Source of the DNA: Nocardia abscessus | GTDB lineage: Bacteria > Actinomycetota > Actinomycetes > Mycobacteriales > Mycobacteriaceae | DNA: 64,000 nt | Direction: 5' to 3' | Assembly: GCF_015477775.1 (NCBI RefSeq) | Contig: NZ_JADLQO010000001.1 | Span: 620,001 to 684,000 of the forward strand | Shown here: one piece after another, positions 44,063 to 52,398 of the stretch | Layout of the letters: each line of letters opens with the position of its first letter | Numbering within the stretch: the stretch's first letter is position 1 | The notes under the pieces: generated by a model | What the model was told of the DNA's origin: nothing | The model's database searches: none | The model's input: the letters and a program-made list of their open reading frames with translations, nothing else | Made by a program: the position numbers and the translations under genes

Positions 44063-44809
44063 ATGGGTTACGACGCCAAATTCCGCGTATGGCGCGGCGA
44101 TCTCGACGGCGGAGAGCTGCACGATTTCACCGTGCTGGTGAACGAGGGCGAGGTGGTGCTCGACATCATCCACCGGCTACAGGCCACGCAGGCGCCCGAC
44201 CTGGCGGTGCGCTGGAACTGTAAGGCGGGCAAGTGCGGTTCTTGTTCGGCCGAAGTGAACGGGCGGCCGCGTCTGCTGTGCATGACACGAATGTCCACCT
44301 TCGGCCAGGACGAAGTGATCACGGTGACGCCGATGCGCACGTTCCCGGTGATCAAGGACCTCGTGACGGACGTGTCGTTCAATTACGAAAAGGCGCGACA
44401 GATACCGTCTTTCACGCCGCCCGCCGATCTCAAACCGGGCGAGTACCGGATGAAGCAGATCGACGTGGAGCGTTCGCAGGAATTCCGCAAATGCATCGAG
44501 TGCTTCCTGTGCCAGAACACCTGTCACGTGGTGCGTGACCACGAGGAGAACAAGACGGCGTTCGCGGGACCGCGCTATCTGATGCGGATCACCGAATTGG
44601 AGATGCATCCGCTGGACGTCGGCGATCGGACCGAGCTCGCCCAGGACGAGCAGGGACTCGGTCTGTGCAACATCACCAAGTGCTGCACCGAGGTCTGCCC
44701 GGAACATATCAAGATCACCGACAACGCCCTGATTCCGCTGAAGGAACGAGTGGCCGATCGCAAATACGATCCGGTGGTGTGGTTGGGCAACAAGCTGTTT
44801 CGGCGTTAG
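44063..44809 (+). CDS. sdhB: Succinate dehydrogenase iron-sulfur subunit
   Basis: A 248-residue subunit, same length as Rv0247c. The N-terminal ferredoxin domain binds a 2Fe-2S cluster through CKAGKCGSC and the later Cys in RPRLLC. The C-terminal domain has CIECFLCQNTC and CNITKCCTEVCPEHI for the 4Fe-4S and 3Fe-4S clusters. It links the flavin to the membrane quinone site. The gene order anchor, flavoprotein, Fe-S is that of the mycobacterial sdh1 operon. A strong terminator follows. Confidence 0.95.
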   Translation: MGYDAKFRVWRGDLDGGELHDFTVLVNEGEVVLDIIHRLQATQAPDLAVRWNCKAGKCGSCSAEVNGRPRLLCMTRMSTFGQDEVITVTPMRTFPVIKDLVTDVSFNYEKARQIPSFTPPADLKPGEYRMKQIDVERSQEFRKCIECFLCQNTCHVVRDHEENKTAFAGPRYLMRITELEMHPLDVGDRTELAQDEQGLGLCNITKCCTEVCPEHIKITDNALIPLKERVADRKYDPVVWLGNKLFRR

Positions 44810-44819
44810 GTGACAGAGA

Positions 44820-44849
44820 CGACCGGCCGGGACGATACCCGGCCGGTCG
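44820..44849. terminator. Bidirectional terminator after the sdh operon
   Basis: A 12-bp perfect stem, CGACCGGCCGGG against CCCGGCCGGTCG, with a 6-nt loop. It separates sdhB from the convergent small membrane gene. Confidence 0.88.
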
Positions 44850-44857
44850 GCGCACCC

Positions 44858-45055
44858 CTACAGCATTGCCACTACACCGAGGGCGACGATCCACACCAGC
44901 AGGCCGACGAGCAGCGCCGACAACAGCGAGTTGGTGAGGACGAAGACTCCGACCGCCGACACCGCGAACAACAGTGCGACGATCAGCCATTCCACCCAAT
45001 CGTCCGGAAACAATTTCTTGTACCGGGGATGGGAGCTCTTGAGCCCACGGTCCAC
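44858..45055 (-). CDS. Small two-helix membrane protein
   Basis: A 65-residue protein with a charged N-terminus (SSHPRYKKLFPDDWVEW) and two hydrophobic helices, WLIVALLFAVSAVGVFVL and LLSALLVGLLVWIVALGVV. It is not recognised. The GTG start at 45055 has no clear ribosome site. The convergent terminator supports a real gene here. Confidence 0.55.
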   Translation of the reverse strand: MDRGLKSSHPRYKKLFPDDWVEWLIVALLFAVSAVGVFVLTNSLLSALLVGLLVWIVALGVVAML

Positions 45056-45138
45056 GAATAGAGAGCTACCCGTAATTCAGCTGCGGCAAACGTCTTTTCG
45101 TTGTCGAATATCTGTCATTTCGTGATCTTCGGAGCGCC

Positions 45139-45363
45139 CTAGCGCGGACGATCGAACTCACCGTCGTGTACCCCGGCCGTGAAAGCGGCCCACTCTCCGG
45201 GGGTGAAGACCAGCACCGGCCCGTCGGGGTCCTTCCCGTTGCGCAGGCCGACGTGTCCGTCGGCGAGCAGCGCCACCTCCACGCTGTCGTTGCCCGGCCC
45301 TTCTCCGGCCTTCCGCCACGTGGCGCCGGTCAGGTCGATGTTCGCGTTGCCTTGAATGCTCAC
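45139..45363 (-). CDS. DUF397-domain protein
   Basis: A 74-residue protein with the full DUF397 pattern: LTGATWRKAGEGPGNDSVEVA, then HVGLRNGKDPDGPVLVFTPGEWAAFTAGV. In Streptomyces and Nocardia such proteins usually sit beside an XRE-type helix-turn-helix partner and may act as its antitoxin-like or anti-regulator mate. No such partner gene adjoins here. AGGAG lies 9 nt before the GTG start. Confidence 0.87.
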   Translation of the reverse strand: MSIQGNANIDLTGATWRKAGEGPGNDSVEVALLADGHVGLRNGKDPDGPVLVFTPGEWAAFTAGVHDGEFDRPR

Positions 45364-45563
45364 GAATCAGACTCCTTAGCTGTCTGCCGGGGCAGACGTG
45401 TACGGACCGAGAATCCAGCACAACTGCTGGACGCATTCACGCGCGCCCGATAGTACCGCCGCTGACCGGCACTGTCGGGCGAACAACGAGGCCGGATGAT
45501 CGCGCCGGTGACACCGGCCCGCCACGACGATTCCGGCGCGATACTCAGCGGGATCGCGAGCTC

Positions 45564-46034
45564 TCAGCGGCGTCGCTGCGCCGGCTCGGCCCACGCGCGG
45601 ATAGCCGCGACCACCTCCCGGCCGGAAGGGCGAAACCGGTTGCGCGGCGGCACGATCCACCGGCGGATGGCGCCGACCGACGCGGTGGGAGACGGCAACG
45701 CGATGGTCGATCCGGTGCGGGAGACCGACACGTCCAGCCGGAACAGCTCCGCGAACAGTCGCGTATCGCTTTCGGGCAGGTCCGGTGCGATCAGAAAGGT
45801 CCACCGGTTCGAGCGCGGGTGCGCCAGGATCGGACCGAGCCGAACTCTCTTGCTCTGCATGTGTGCCTTGACCGCCTGCCCCAGGCTGCTCGGCATGGTC
45901 AACGCCCAGACCGATCCGGCGCGCATCACGATGCGGCCGAGTTCTGGTGGGTCGACAACGGCGGGCAGGTCACATTCCCGCCGATAGAACTGACATCTGG
46001 ACCGTGGTGTATCTCCAAGTGGCCTCTGCTGCAC
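45564..46034 (-). CDS. Conserved actinobacterial protein of unknown function
   Basis: A 156-residue protein. Key stretches are LPAVVDPPELGRIVMRAGSV, HPRSNRWTFLIAPDLPESDT, LFAELFRLDVSVSRTGSTIA and RRWIVPPRNRFRPSGREVV. I have seen similar nocardial and streptomycete proteins near DUF397 or regulator genes, sometimes mislabelled as RNA polymerase subunits, but cannot assign a function. The GTG at 46034 is chosen over a TTG at 46040 because the GGGGG run then sits at proper distance. It probably belongs with the DUF397 gene in function. Confidence 0.65.
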   Translation of the reverse strand: MQQRPLGDTPRSRCQFYRRECDLPAVVDPPELGRIVMRAGSVWALTMPSSLGQAVKAHMQSKRVRLGPILAHPRSNRWTFLIAPDLPESDTRLFAELFRLDVSVSRTGSTIALPSPTASVGAIRRWIVPPRNRFRPSGREVVAAIRAWAEPAQRRR

Positions 46035-46244
46035 CGACAACCCCCTGCAGTTGTGTGGTTCGACAATTAGGTGAGCGCCATACCGAAAGCCCCTGCGATC
46101 CGACTGCGCCCCCGCTCGTGCCGAGATGCATACGGAGATGGTGCTACCTTCAGTTTCGCGTTGCCGCCGCCCGGATTAAGGGATAAAGACAGTGCAAAAG
46201 TGGGGAAAATACGTTTGATCCGGGACGTATGTGAAAGCTGTGAC

Positions 46245-47186
46245 TCAGTGCCGGCTGTGGTCGGTGAGCGGAGTGCGGGGGCCGAACTTCGGTTTGTGGA
46301 ATTGGCCGCTGATTTCGAGCAGGCGGATCGCCCGGTAGCGGTGCGGGCGCAGCGGTTCCAGATATTCCACCATCGCCTCGTCGTCCATCGGACGGCCGAG
46401 CAGGGTCCAGCCGACCGCGGCGGCGAGGTGGAAATCGCCGACCGACAGCGCGTCCGCGTCGCCGAATGCCCGCTGCGCGATCTCCGCGGCGGTCCACACC
46501 CCGATACCGGGGACACTGCACAGCATGCGCGCCGCCTCGGCCGGATCGACCCGCGCCGCACGCTCCAGCGAGTCGGCGAGCCGCGCCGCGCGCACGATGG
46601 TTTGCGCGCGTTGTGGTCCGACATTGGCCCGGTGATAGACCCAGGAGGGGATGCGTCGCCAGGCATCGGCGTCCGGAGGCAGCAGCATTCCGTCCGGCGC
46701 GGGGCCCGGTGCGGGTTCGCCGAACCGCCGCACCAGCTTCCGCCACGACGCGCGCGCGGAGATGGTGTGCACTTTCTGCTCCAGCACGGCGGGCACCAAA
46801 GCTTCGAAGACCAGACCCGTGCGCAGCATGCGCAGTCCGGGGAAGCGGCGATGGGCCTCGACGAGCTTCGGATGAGCCGGGAGGAACGCCGAGACGTCCT
46901 CGTCCAGGCAGAGCATGTGCTCGATACCGTCGAGGAATTCCGCCGCGCCCGGCCCCCACGCACGCGCCTGTACCGCGCACGGGCCGGACTGGGTCAATCG
47001 GTAGGTGACCGGCCCGGTCGGCAGACGGGAGGCGTGCCAGTGCGCGCCGTCGCCGGTCACTCGGTGGCACGGATCTCCGGTGCCGCGGCCGAGCGGCGCG
47101 ACGGTGCACGCCAGATCGATCGGACGATCCGTGGTCACGGTCCGGCTCGCTCCCGGCTCGACCGTCACGCTGCGCACCCGCATCAT
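46245..47186 (-). CDS. AlkA-like DNA-3-methyladenine glycosylase (HhH-GPD)
   Basis: A protein of about 313 residues with the HhH-GPD base-excision fold. The helix-hairpin-helix ends in CSVPGIGVWTAAEIAQRAFG, followed by the catalytic Asp in LSVGDFHLAAAVG, as in the AlkA family. VLEQKVHTISARASWRKLV is the usual helix before it. It probably removes alkylated purines. Starts at 47405 and 47249 are also open; I prefer the ATG at 47186, which has GGGG upstream, and because the small gene at 47386 occupies the far upstream region on the other strand. Confidence 0.75.
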   Translation of the reverse strand: MMRVRSVTVEPGASRTVTTDRPIDLACTVAPLGRGTGDPCHRVTGDGAHWHASRLPTGPVTYRLTQSGPCAVQARAWGPGAAEFLDGIEHMLCLDEDVSAFLPAHPKLVEAHRRFPGLRMLRTGLVFEALVPAVLEQKVHTISARASWRKLVRRFGEPAPGPAPDGMLLPPDADAWRRIPSWVYHRANVGPQRAQTIVRAARLADSLERAARVDPAEAARMLCSVPGIGVWTAAEIAQRAFGDADALSVGDFHLAAAVGWTLLGRPMDDEAMVEYLEPLRPHRYRAIRLLEISGQFHKPKFGPRTPLTDHSRH

Positions 47187-47385
47187 TCTGCCCCGTGCGG
47201 CGCGCGGGGGCGCGTCCCCCTCGACCCGCGTGGCGCGGATTATCATCCGAGCCACACGATAAGGCTTTTCATACCCTTTGCGCATAATGAGAGTTCGTGC
47301 ACTCGGCTGTAACAGCACGCGATTCACGGCGATATCGACTTCGATCGGCAAATAGCTGGCAGAGGCCATTACGGAGGTTCTGGAG

Positions 47386-47490
47386 ATGATCACAAATCTG
47401 CTCAACTGGCTGCTCGCCGCCTGGGGCGGGGTTTCCGCGGGCAGCTCGGGTTACCAGATCCCCCCTGGCACCCTGCCGTTCGGTAGCTGA
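47386..47490 (+). CDS. 34-residue small protein with own ribosome site and terminator
   Basis: A short frame of 34 residues: a hydrophobic start MITNLLNWLLAAWGG, then SAGSSGYQIPPGTLPFGS. GGAGG at 47373-47377 lies 8 nt before the ATG, and a strong hairpin begins 8 nt after the stop, so it looks like a complete tiny gene. The amphipathic or hydrophobic N-terminus suggests membrane or envelope association. It lies between the divergent glycosylase and convergent oxidase genes. I recognise no family. Confidence 0.6.
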   Translation: MITNLLNWLLAAWGGVSAGSSGYQIPPGTLPFGS

Positions 47491-47498
47491 ACTACGCG

Positions 47499-47527
47499 GC
47501 GCGCCCGCTCGCTTCCCGCGGGCGCGC
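47499..47527. terminator. Terminator after the small gene
   Basis: GCGCGCCCGC and GCGGGCGCGC form a perfect 10-bp stem with a 9-nt loop between the 34-residue gene and the convergent oxidase gene, 6 nt before the end of the latter. Confidence 0.8.
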
Positions 47528-47533
47528 GAAAGG

Positions 47534-50341
47534 TCACCGGCCCAAGAGGAACTGCGCGATATGCCGGGCCTGTCGCCCGGCCAGGGCAGCGGCCTGGGTG
47601 CGACAGGAGAAGCCGTCGGCGAGGAGGATCGCGTCCTCGCCCGCGGCGCGCAACGCGGGCAACATGCCGTTCTCGGCCACCGCCACCGAAATATCGTAGT
47701 GGCCCGCCTGCATTCCGAAGTTTCCCGCCAGACCGCAGCATCCGGTGATTTCCGTCACCCGCACTCCCATGCTGGCTAATAATCGGCGATCGATATCGAA
47801 TCCGAGAATCGCGTGCTGGTGACAATGCGGCTGGACCACCACGGATTGTCCGGTTCGCGTCGGCGGTCGCCAGGACGGCTGTTCGGCGAGGAACTCGGCG
47901 AGGGTGCGCACCGCGGCCGCGGTCGGCGCGGCTCTCGGGTCCTCCGGCAATAGTTCGGTCAGGTCGCCACGCAGGACCGCGGTGCAGGACGGTTCCAATC
48001 CGACGACCAGACCACCTGATCGGACGTGTTCTTCCAGCGCCGTCAAGGTGGCCCGCAACCGCGCACGGGCGCCGTCGAGCTGCCCGGTGCTGATCCAGGT
48101 GAGACCGCAGCAGACGCGGCGCTCGGGGATCCGGACGCGGTAGCCCAGTGTCGTCAGCAGCCGGGCCGCGGCCAGGGCGATATCCGGATCGAACGCGTCG
48201 GTGAAGGTATCGATCCACAGCATCACCTCGCCGGAACCACCCGCCCCGGGCGGTACCTCGGGCGCATAGGACGACTCGGCCAGCCGGGCGCCCTCGTCCA
48301 GGTCGCGCCAGATCCGGCGGAAACTGCGCTGGGCCAGGCGCGGGACGTTCCGCCGCGGATCCATCCCCGCCGCTCGTAAACCGGCCCGGCGCAGCGCGGC
48401 CCGGCCCGCCAGCGCGTTGACCACACGCGGCAACCGGGCGGCCACGGACAGCCACCGGGGCAGCCAGCCGAGCGAGTAGTGATCGATGGGACGGAGCCGA
48501 TGACGGTAGCGGCGATACAGCGTTTCCGACTTGTAGGTGGCCATGTCCACGCCCGCCGGGCAGTCCTTCTGGCACGCCCGGCAGGACAGGCACAGGTCCA
48601 GCGACTCGGCCACGGCATCCGAGGACCAAGGCAGCGCGCCGCGCACCACCTCCTGCAGAATCCTCGCCCGGCCGCGCGTGCTGTCCTTCTCATCCCGGGT
48701 GGCCAGATAGGACGGGCACATGAAACCGCCGTCGGCCCGGCATTTGCCGACGCCGACGCAGCGATGGACCGCGACGCCCACATCGCCGCCGTCTTCGGCG
48801 AACGCGTAACCGTTCGACGGCCGTACCCGCGGCAGTCCGGCCAGCCGCAGGTCGGCGTCGATCGGACGCGGTGCGACGAGCACGCCCGGATTCAGGACGT
48901 CACCGGGATCGAACAGCGCCTTGTACCCGGCGAAGACGTCGAGCACCGCGGGGGAGTACATCACCGAGAGCAGTTCCGAGCGGGCCCGGCCGTCGCCGTG
49001 CTCGCCGGAGAGCGAACCGCCGTGCCGGACGACCAACTCCGCGGCGTCGAGGAGGAAAGCACGGAAACGGCGCGGCGCGTCGGTGATCGGGAGATCGAGT
49101 CGGACGTGGATGCAGCCGTCGCCGATGTGCCCGTACAGCAGCCCGTCGACGCCGTGGTGGTGGGTCAGCGCGGCGAAATCACGCAGGTAGGCGCCCAGGC
49201 GCGCGGGTGGGACCGCCGCGTCCTCCCACCCTGGCCAAGCCGGCTGCCCGTCGGGAGTGCGACCGGCGAGCCCGGCGCCATCGGCCCGGATCCGCCAGAG
49301 CGCGGCGGCGGTGCCGGGATCGGTGACGATCCGGGTGTCCATCGCGCCTGCCGTCCGGCACAGCCGCTGTGCGGCGGCCAGCGCGTCGGCCTTTGTCTCG
49401 CCCGCCGTCTCCACGAAGAGCCAACCGCCGCCACGCGGCAGGTCGGGAACCAGTCCCCGATGCGCGCGGACCACGTCGACCAGCCGCGCGTCGATGCCCT
49501 CCACCGCGATCGGCGCGCAGGCCAGCACGGCGGCGACGTCGTCGGCCGCGGTGGCGATGTCCGGGTAGCCGAGCACCGTCAGCACGGTGGCCGCGGGCAA
49601 CCCGACCAGCTCGACAGTCGCGTCCAGCAGCAGACCGCAGGTGCCCTCGCTGCCGACGAACGCCTTAGCCGCCGACGCGCCGCGCTCGGGCAGCAGGTGT
49701 TCCAAGCCGTAGCCGGAGGCCTGCCGGTCGAAGCGCCCGAGATCGGTACGCAGTACCGCGAGATTCGCCCGGCTGAATTCCGCGAGACCCGGGACCGCGG
49801 ACAGGTCGGCGGCCAGGGTGCGTTCGGCGCCGGTGCCGTCGAGGACGCGTAACGCGCGCACGGTGTCGGAGGTGCGGCCCCACGCGACGGCGCGCGGTCC
49901 GCAGGCGTTGTTGCCGATCATGCCGCCGAGCGTGCAGCGATTCTGCGTCGATGGGTCCGGTCCGAAGCGCAGCCCGTGCGGGCGAGCCGCGCGCTGCAAT
50001 TCCGAAAGCACCACGCCGGGCTGCACGGTCGCGACCCGCGCGACCGGATCGATCGCGACGATCCGGTTCATGTGCCTGCTGAAGTCGAGCACCAGCCCGG
50101 AACCGATGGCGTTGCCCGCCACCGATGTTCCCGCGCCACGGGCGGTGACCGGCAGTCCGTGGTTTCGGGCGAATTCCAGCGTGATCGCCACGTCCTCGTC
50201 GCCGCGGGGGAAGACGACCGCGGCCGGGACGACCCGATAGTTCGACGCGTCCGAGGAGTACTCCGCACGACGCCGCTCGGAGGTGTCGACCTCACCCGCG
50301 ATCGTGCCGCGCAGTGCCGCCATCCGGTTGTCGGTCACCAC
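47534..50341 (-). CDS. Fused FAD-linked oxidase and Fe-S/CCG-domain protein (D-lactate/2-hydroxyacid dehydrogenase-like)
   Basis: A 935-residue fusion. Residues about 30-480 form a VAO-type FAD domain (PVTARGAGTSVAGNAIGSGL, GMIGNNACGPRAVAWGRTSD, then the C-terminal cap with SGEHGDGRARSELL). Around 560-610 a ferredoxin-like region has CLSCRACQKDCPAGVD. The C-terminal third has two CCG half-motifs, RVCCGLTWISTGQL and EITGCCGLAGNFGMQAGHYD. This combines GlcD- and GlpC-like parts, as in YdiJ. It probably oxidises a 2-hydroxyacid and passes electrons to quinone. The start is GTG at 50341; an ATG six codons later is possible. Confidence 0.87.
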   Translation of the reverse strand: MVTDNRMAALRGTIAGEVDTSERRRAEYSSDASNYRVVPAAVVFPRGDEDVAITLEFARNHGLPVTARGAGTSVAGNAIGSGLVLDFSRHMNRIVAIDPVARVATVQPGVVLSELQRAARPHGLRFGPDPSTQNRCTLGGMIGNNACGPRAVAWGRTSDTVRALRVLDGTGAERTLAADLSAVPGLAEFSRANLAVLRTDLGRFDRQASGYGLEHLLPERGASAAKAFVGSEGTCGLLLDATVELVGLPAATVLTVLGYPDIATAADDVAAVLACAPIAVEGIDARLVDVVRAHRGLVPDLPRGGGWLFVETAGETKADALAAAQRLCRTAGAMDTRIVTDPGTAAALWRIRADGAGLAGRTPDGQPAWPGWEDAAVPPARLGAYLRDFAALTHHHGVDGLLYGHIGDGCIHVRLDLPITDAPRRFRAFLLDAAELVVRHGGSLSGEHGDGRARSELLSVMYSPAVLDVFAGYKALFDPGDVLNPGVLVAPRPIDADLRLAGLPRVRPSNGYAFAEDGGDVGVAVHRCVGVGKCRADGGFMCPSYLATRDEKDSTRGRARILQEVVRGALPWSSDAVAESLDLCLSCRACQKDCPAGVDMATYKSETLYRRYRHRLRPIDHYSLGWLPRWLSVAARLPRVVNALAGRAALRRAGLRAAGMDPRRNVPRLAQRSFRRIWRDLDEGARLAESSYAPEVPPGAGGSGEVMLWIDTFTDAFDPDIALAAARLLTTLGYRVRIPERRVCCGLTWISTGQLDGARARLRATLTALEEHVRSGGLVVGLEPSCTAVLRGDLTELLPEDPRAAPTAAAVRTLAEFLAEQPSWRPPTRTGQSVVVQPHCHQHAILGFDIDRRLLASMGVRVTEITGCCGLAGNFGMQAGHYDISVAVAENGMLPALRAAGEDAILLADGFSCRTQAAALAGRQARHIAQFLLGR

Positions 50342-50505
50342 GTAAGCCTAGGTGGGGGTTTTCGGCAGCACAGGCCCGGACCGCGCCCGTTTCGCTGTCG
50401 GCGGAAACGGCCGACATCCGGAATCAGCTTGAACTCAACCATTGTTCAGGTCTTAGTGTCGGTGGCCAGGTCTTTGATGGGTGGGGAAGCGAGAGGGAGA
50501 GCAAC

Positions 50506-52386
50506 GTGAGCATCGAATCCGTGGCGTGGAGCCAGATGTACCGGCGGGCGAACGCGCCGCAGGAACAGCGGCCGTTCCGCCTCGCCACCGCCGAGCGCAT
50601 CATCCGGTTCGCCGCGCCGCACCGCCGCAGGATCGCCTCGTTCCTGCTGTTCAGCGTCGTGTCCGCGGTGCTCGCCGTGGCGACGCCGGTGCTCGCGGGC
50701 CGGGTGGTCAACAACATCGTCGGCGGCGCCGCGCCACGGGTGGTGATCATCCTCGCGCTGGTGATCGGCGCGCTCGCGGTGTTCGACGCGGGGCTCGGGC
50801 TGGCGATCCGGTGGATGTCGGCGCGGATCGGTGAGGGGCTCATCCTCGACCTGCGTACCGCCGTGTTCGACCACGTGCAGAAGATGCCGGTCGCGTTCTT
50901 CACCCGGACCAGGACCGGCGCGCTGGTCAGCCGCTTGAACAACGACGTCATCGGCGCCCAGCGCGCGTTCAGCGACACGCTGTCCGGCGTGGTGGCGAAT
51001 CTGGTGACCCTCGCGCTGACGCTCGGCGTGATGGTCAGCATCTCATGGCAGATCACGCTGCTCGCACTGCTGCTGCTCCCGGTGTTCGTGATCCCGGCGC
51101 GCCACATGGGCAACCGGCTGGCCCACATGCAGCGCGAAGCGGCCGGGTTGAACGCGGCGATGAGCACGCAGATGACCGAGCGGTTCTCCGCGCCGGGCGC
51201 GACGCTGGTCAAGCTCTTCGGCCGTCCGCAGCAGGAGTCCGACGAATTCGCCCTGCGGGCGCGCCGGGTACGGGACATCGGCGTGCGCACCGCGATGCTG
51301 CAGACCGTCTTCGTCACCTCGCTCACGCTGGTGTCCGCGCTGGCGATCGCGCTGGTGTACGGGCTCGGCGGCTGGTACGCGCTGCGCGGGCAGTTGGACG
51401 CGGGCGCGGTCGTGTCGCTGTCGTTGCTGCTGACCAGGCTCTACACGCCGCTGACCGCGCTGGCCAGCGCCCGGATGGAGATCATGTCCGCGCTGGTGAG
51501 CTTCGAGCGGGTCTTCGAAGTGCTCGACCTGAAACCGCTGATCGAGGAGGCGCCGGGCGCGCGACCGGTTCCGGCGGGTCCGGTCGCGGTGGAGTTGGAC
51601 GACGTCAGCTTCGGCTACCCGTCGGCCGACAAGGTGTCGCTGGCCTCGCTGGAGGACGTGGCGACTCTGGATACCCGCGGTGGCGTGGAGGTGCTGCACA
51701 ACGTGTCGCTGCGGGCCGAGCCAGGGCAGCTGGTCGCGCTGGTCGGTTCGTCCGGCGCGGGTAAGTCGACCATCGCGCAGCTGGTCTCCCGGCTCTACGA
51801 CGTCGACGGTGGCGCGGTCCGGTTGAACGGCGCCGACGTGCGCGAACTGACCACGCGCTCGATCCGCGAGACGGTCGGACTCGTCACCCAGGACGGGCAC
51901 CTTTTCCACGACACCATCCGGGCCAACCTGCTGCTCGCCCGGCCGGAGGCCGCCGAGGACGAGCTGTGGGACGCGCTGGAACGCGCGCGGCTGCGCGAGC
52001 TGGTCGCGTCGTTGCCGGACGGGCTGGAGACCGTGGTCGGCGAGCGCGGCTACCGACTCTCCGGCGGTGAGCGTCAGCGTCTGACCATCGCGCGCTTGCT
52101 GCTCAAGCAACCGCGCGTGGTGATCCTGGACGAGGCGACCGCGTCGCTGGACTCGACCTCGGAGGCCGCCGTGCAGGAGGCGCTGGCCGAAGCGCTGGAA
52201 GGCCGGACCGCCCTGGTGATCGCACACCGGTTGTCCACCATCCGCGCGGCCGACCAGATCCTCGTGCTGGAGGAGGGCCGCATCGTGGAGCGCGGTACGC
52301 ACACGCAGCTGCTGGCCGCCGACGGCCGCTACGCGGAGCTGTACCGCACCCAGTTCGCCGAGGAGCCGGTCATCGCTGCGGCCTGA
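50506..52386 (+). CDS. ABC exporter, fused transmembrane and ATPase domains
   Basis: A 626-residue half-transporter. The six-helix exporter domain (about 40-330) starts after SVAWSQMYRRANAPQ. The ATPase domain has Walker A VGSSGAGKST, the Q-loop VTQDGHLFHDT, signature LSGGERQR, Walker B VVILDEATASLDS and the switch IAHRLST. A roughly 20-residue insert (ASLEDVATLDTRGGVEVLHN) precedes Walker A, as seen in some actinobacterial exporters. The substrate is unknown, likely lipid or drug. The GTG at 50506 is preceded by GAGGGAGA. It converges on the hydrolase gene with 12 nt between. Confidence 0.9.
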   Translation: MSIESVAWSQMYRRANAPQEQRPFRLATAERIIRFAAPHRRRIASFLLFSVVSAVLAVATPVLAGRVVNNIVGGAAPRVVIILALVIGALAVFDAGLGLAIRWMSARIGEGLILDLRTAVFDHVQKMPVAFFTRTRTGALVSRLNNDVIGAQRAFSDTLSGVVANLVTLALTLGVMVSISWQITLLALLLLPVFVIPARHMGNRLAHMQREAAGLNAAMSTQMTERFSAPGATLVKLFGRPQQESDEFALRARRVRDIGVRTAMLQTVFVTSLTLVSALAIALVYGLGGWYALRGQLDAGAVVSLSLLLTRLYTPLTALASARMEIMSALVSFERVFEVLDLKPLIEEAPGARPVPAGPVAVELDDVSFGYPSADKVSLASLEDVATLDTRGGVEVLHNVSLRAEPGQLVALVGSSGAGKSTIAQLVSRLYDVDGGAVRLNGADVRELTTRSIRETVGLVTQDGHLFHDTIRANLLLARPEAAEDELWDALERARLRELVASLPDGLETVVGERGYRLSGGERQRLTIARLLLKQPRVVILDEATASLDSTSEAAVQEALAEALEGRTALVIAHRLSTIRAADQILVLEEGRIVERGTHTQLLAADGRYAELYRTQFAEEPVIAAA

Positions 52387-52398
52387 CCCGCCCTTCGG

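Noticed and set aside
46071-47312. 413-codon plus-strand frame over the glycosylase
   Set aside because: Arg/His-rich shadow; the HhH-GPD motif is clearly on the minus strand.
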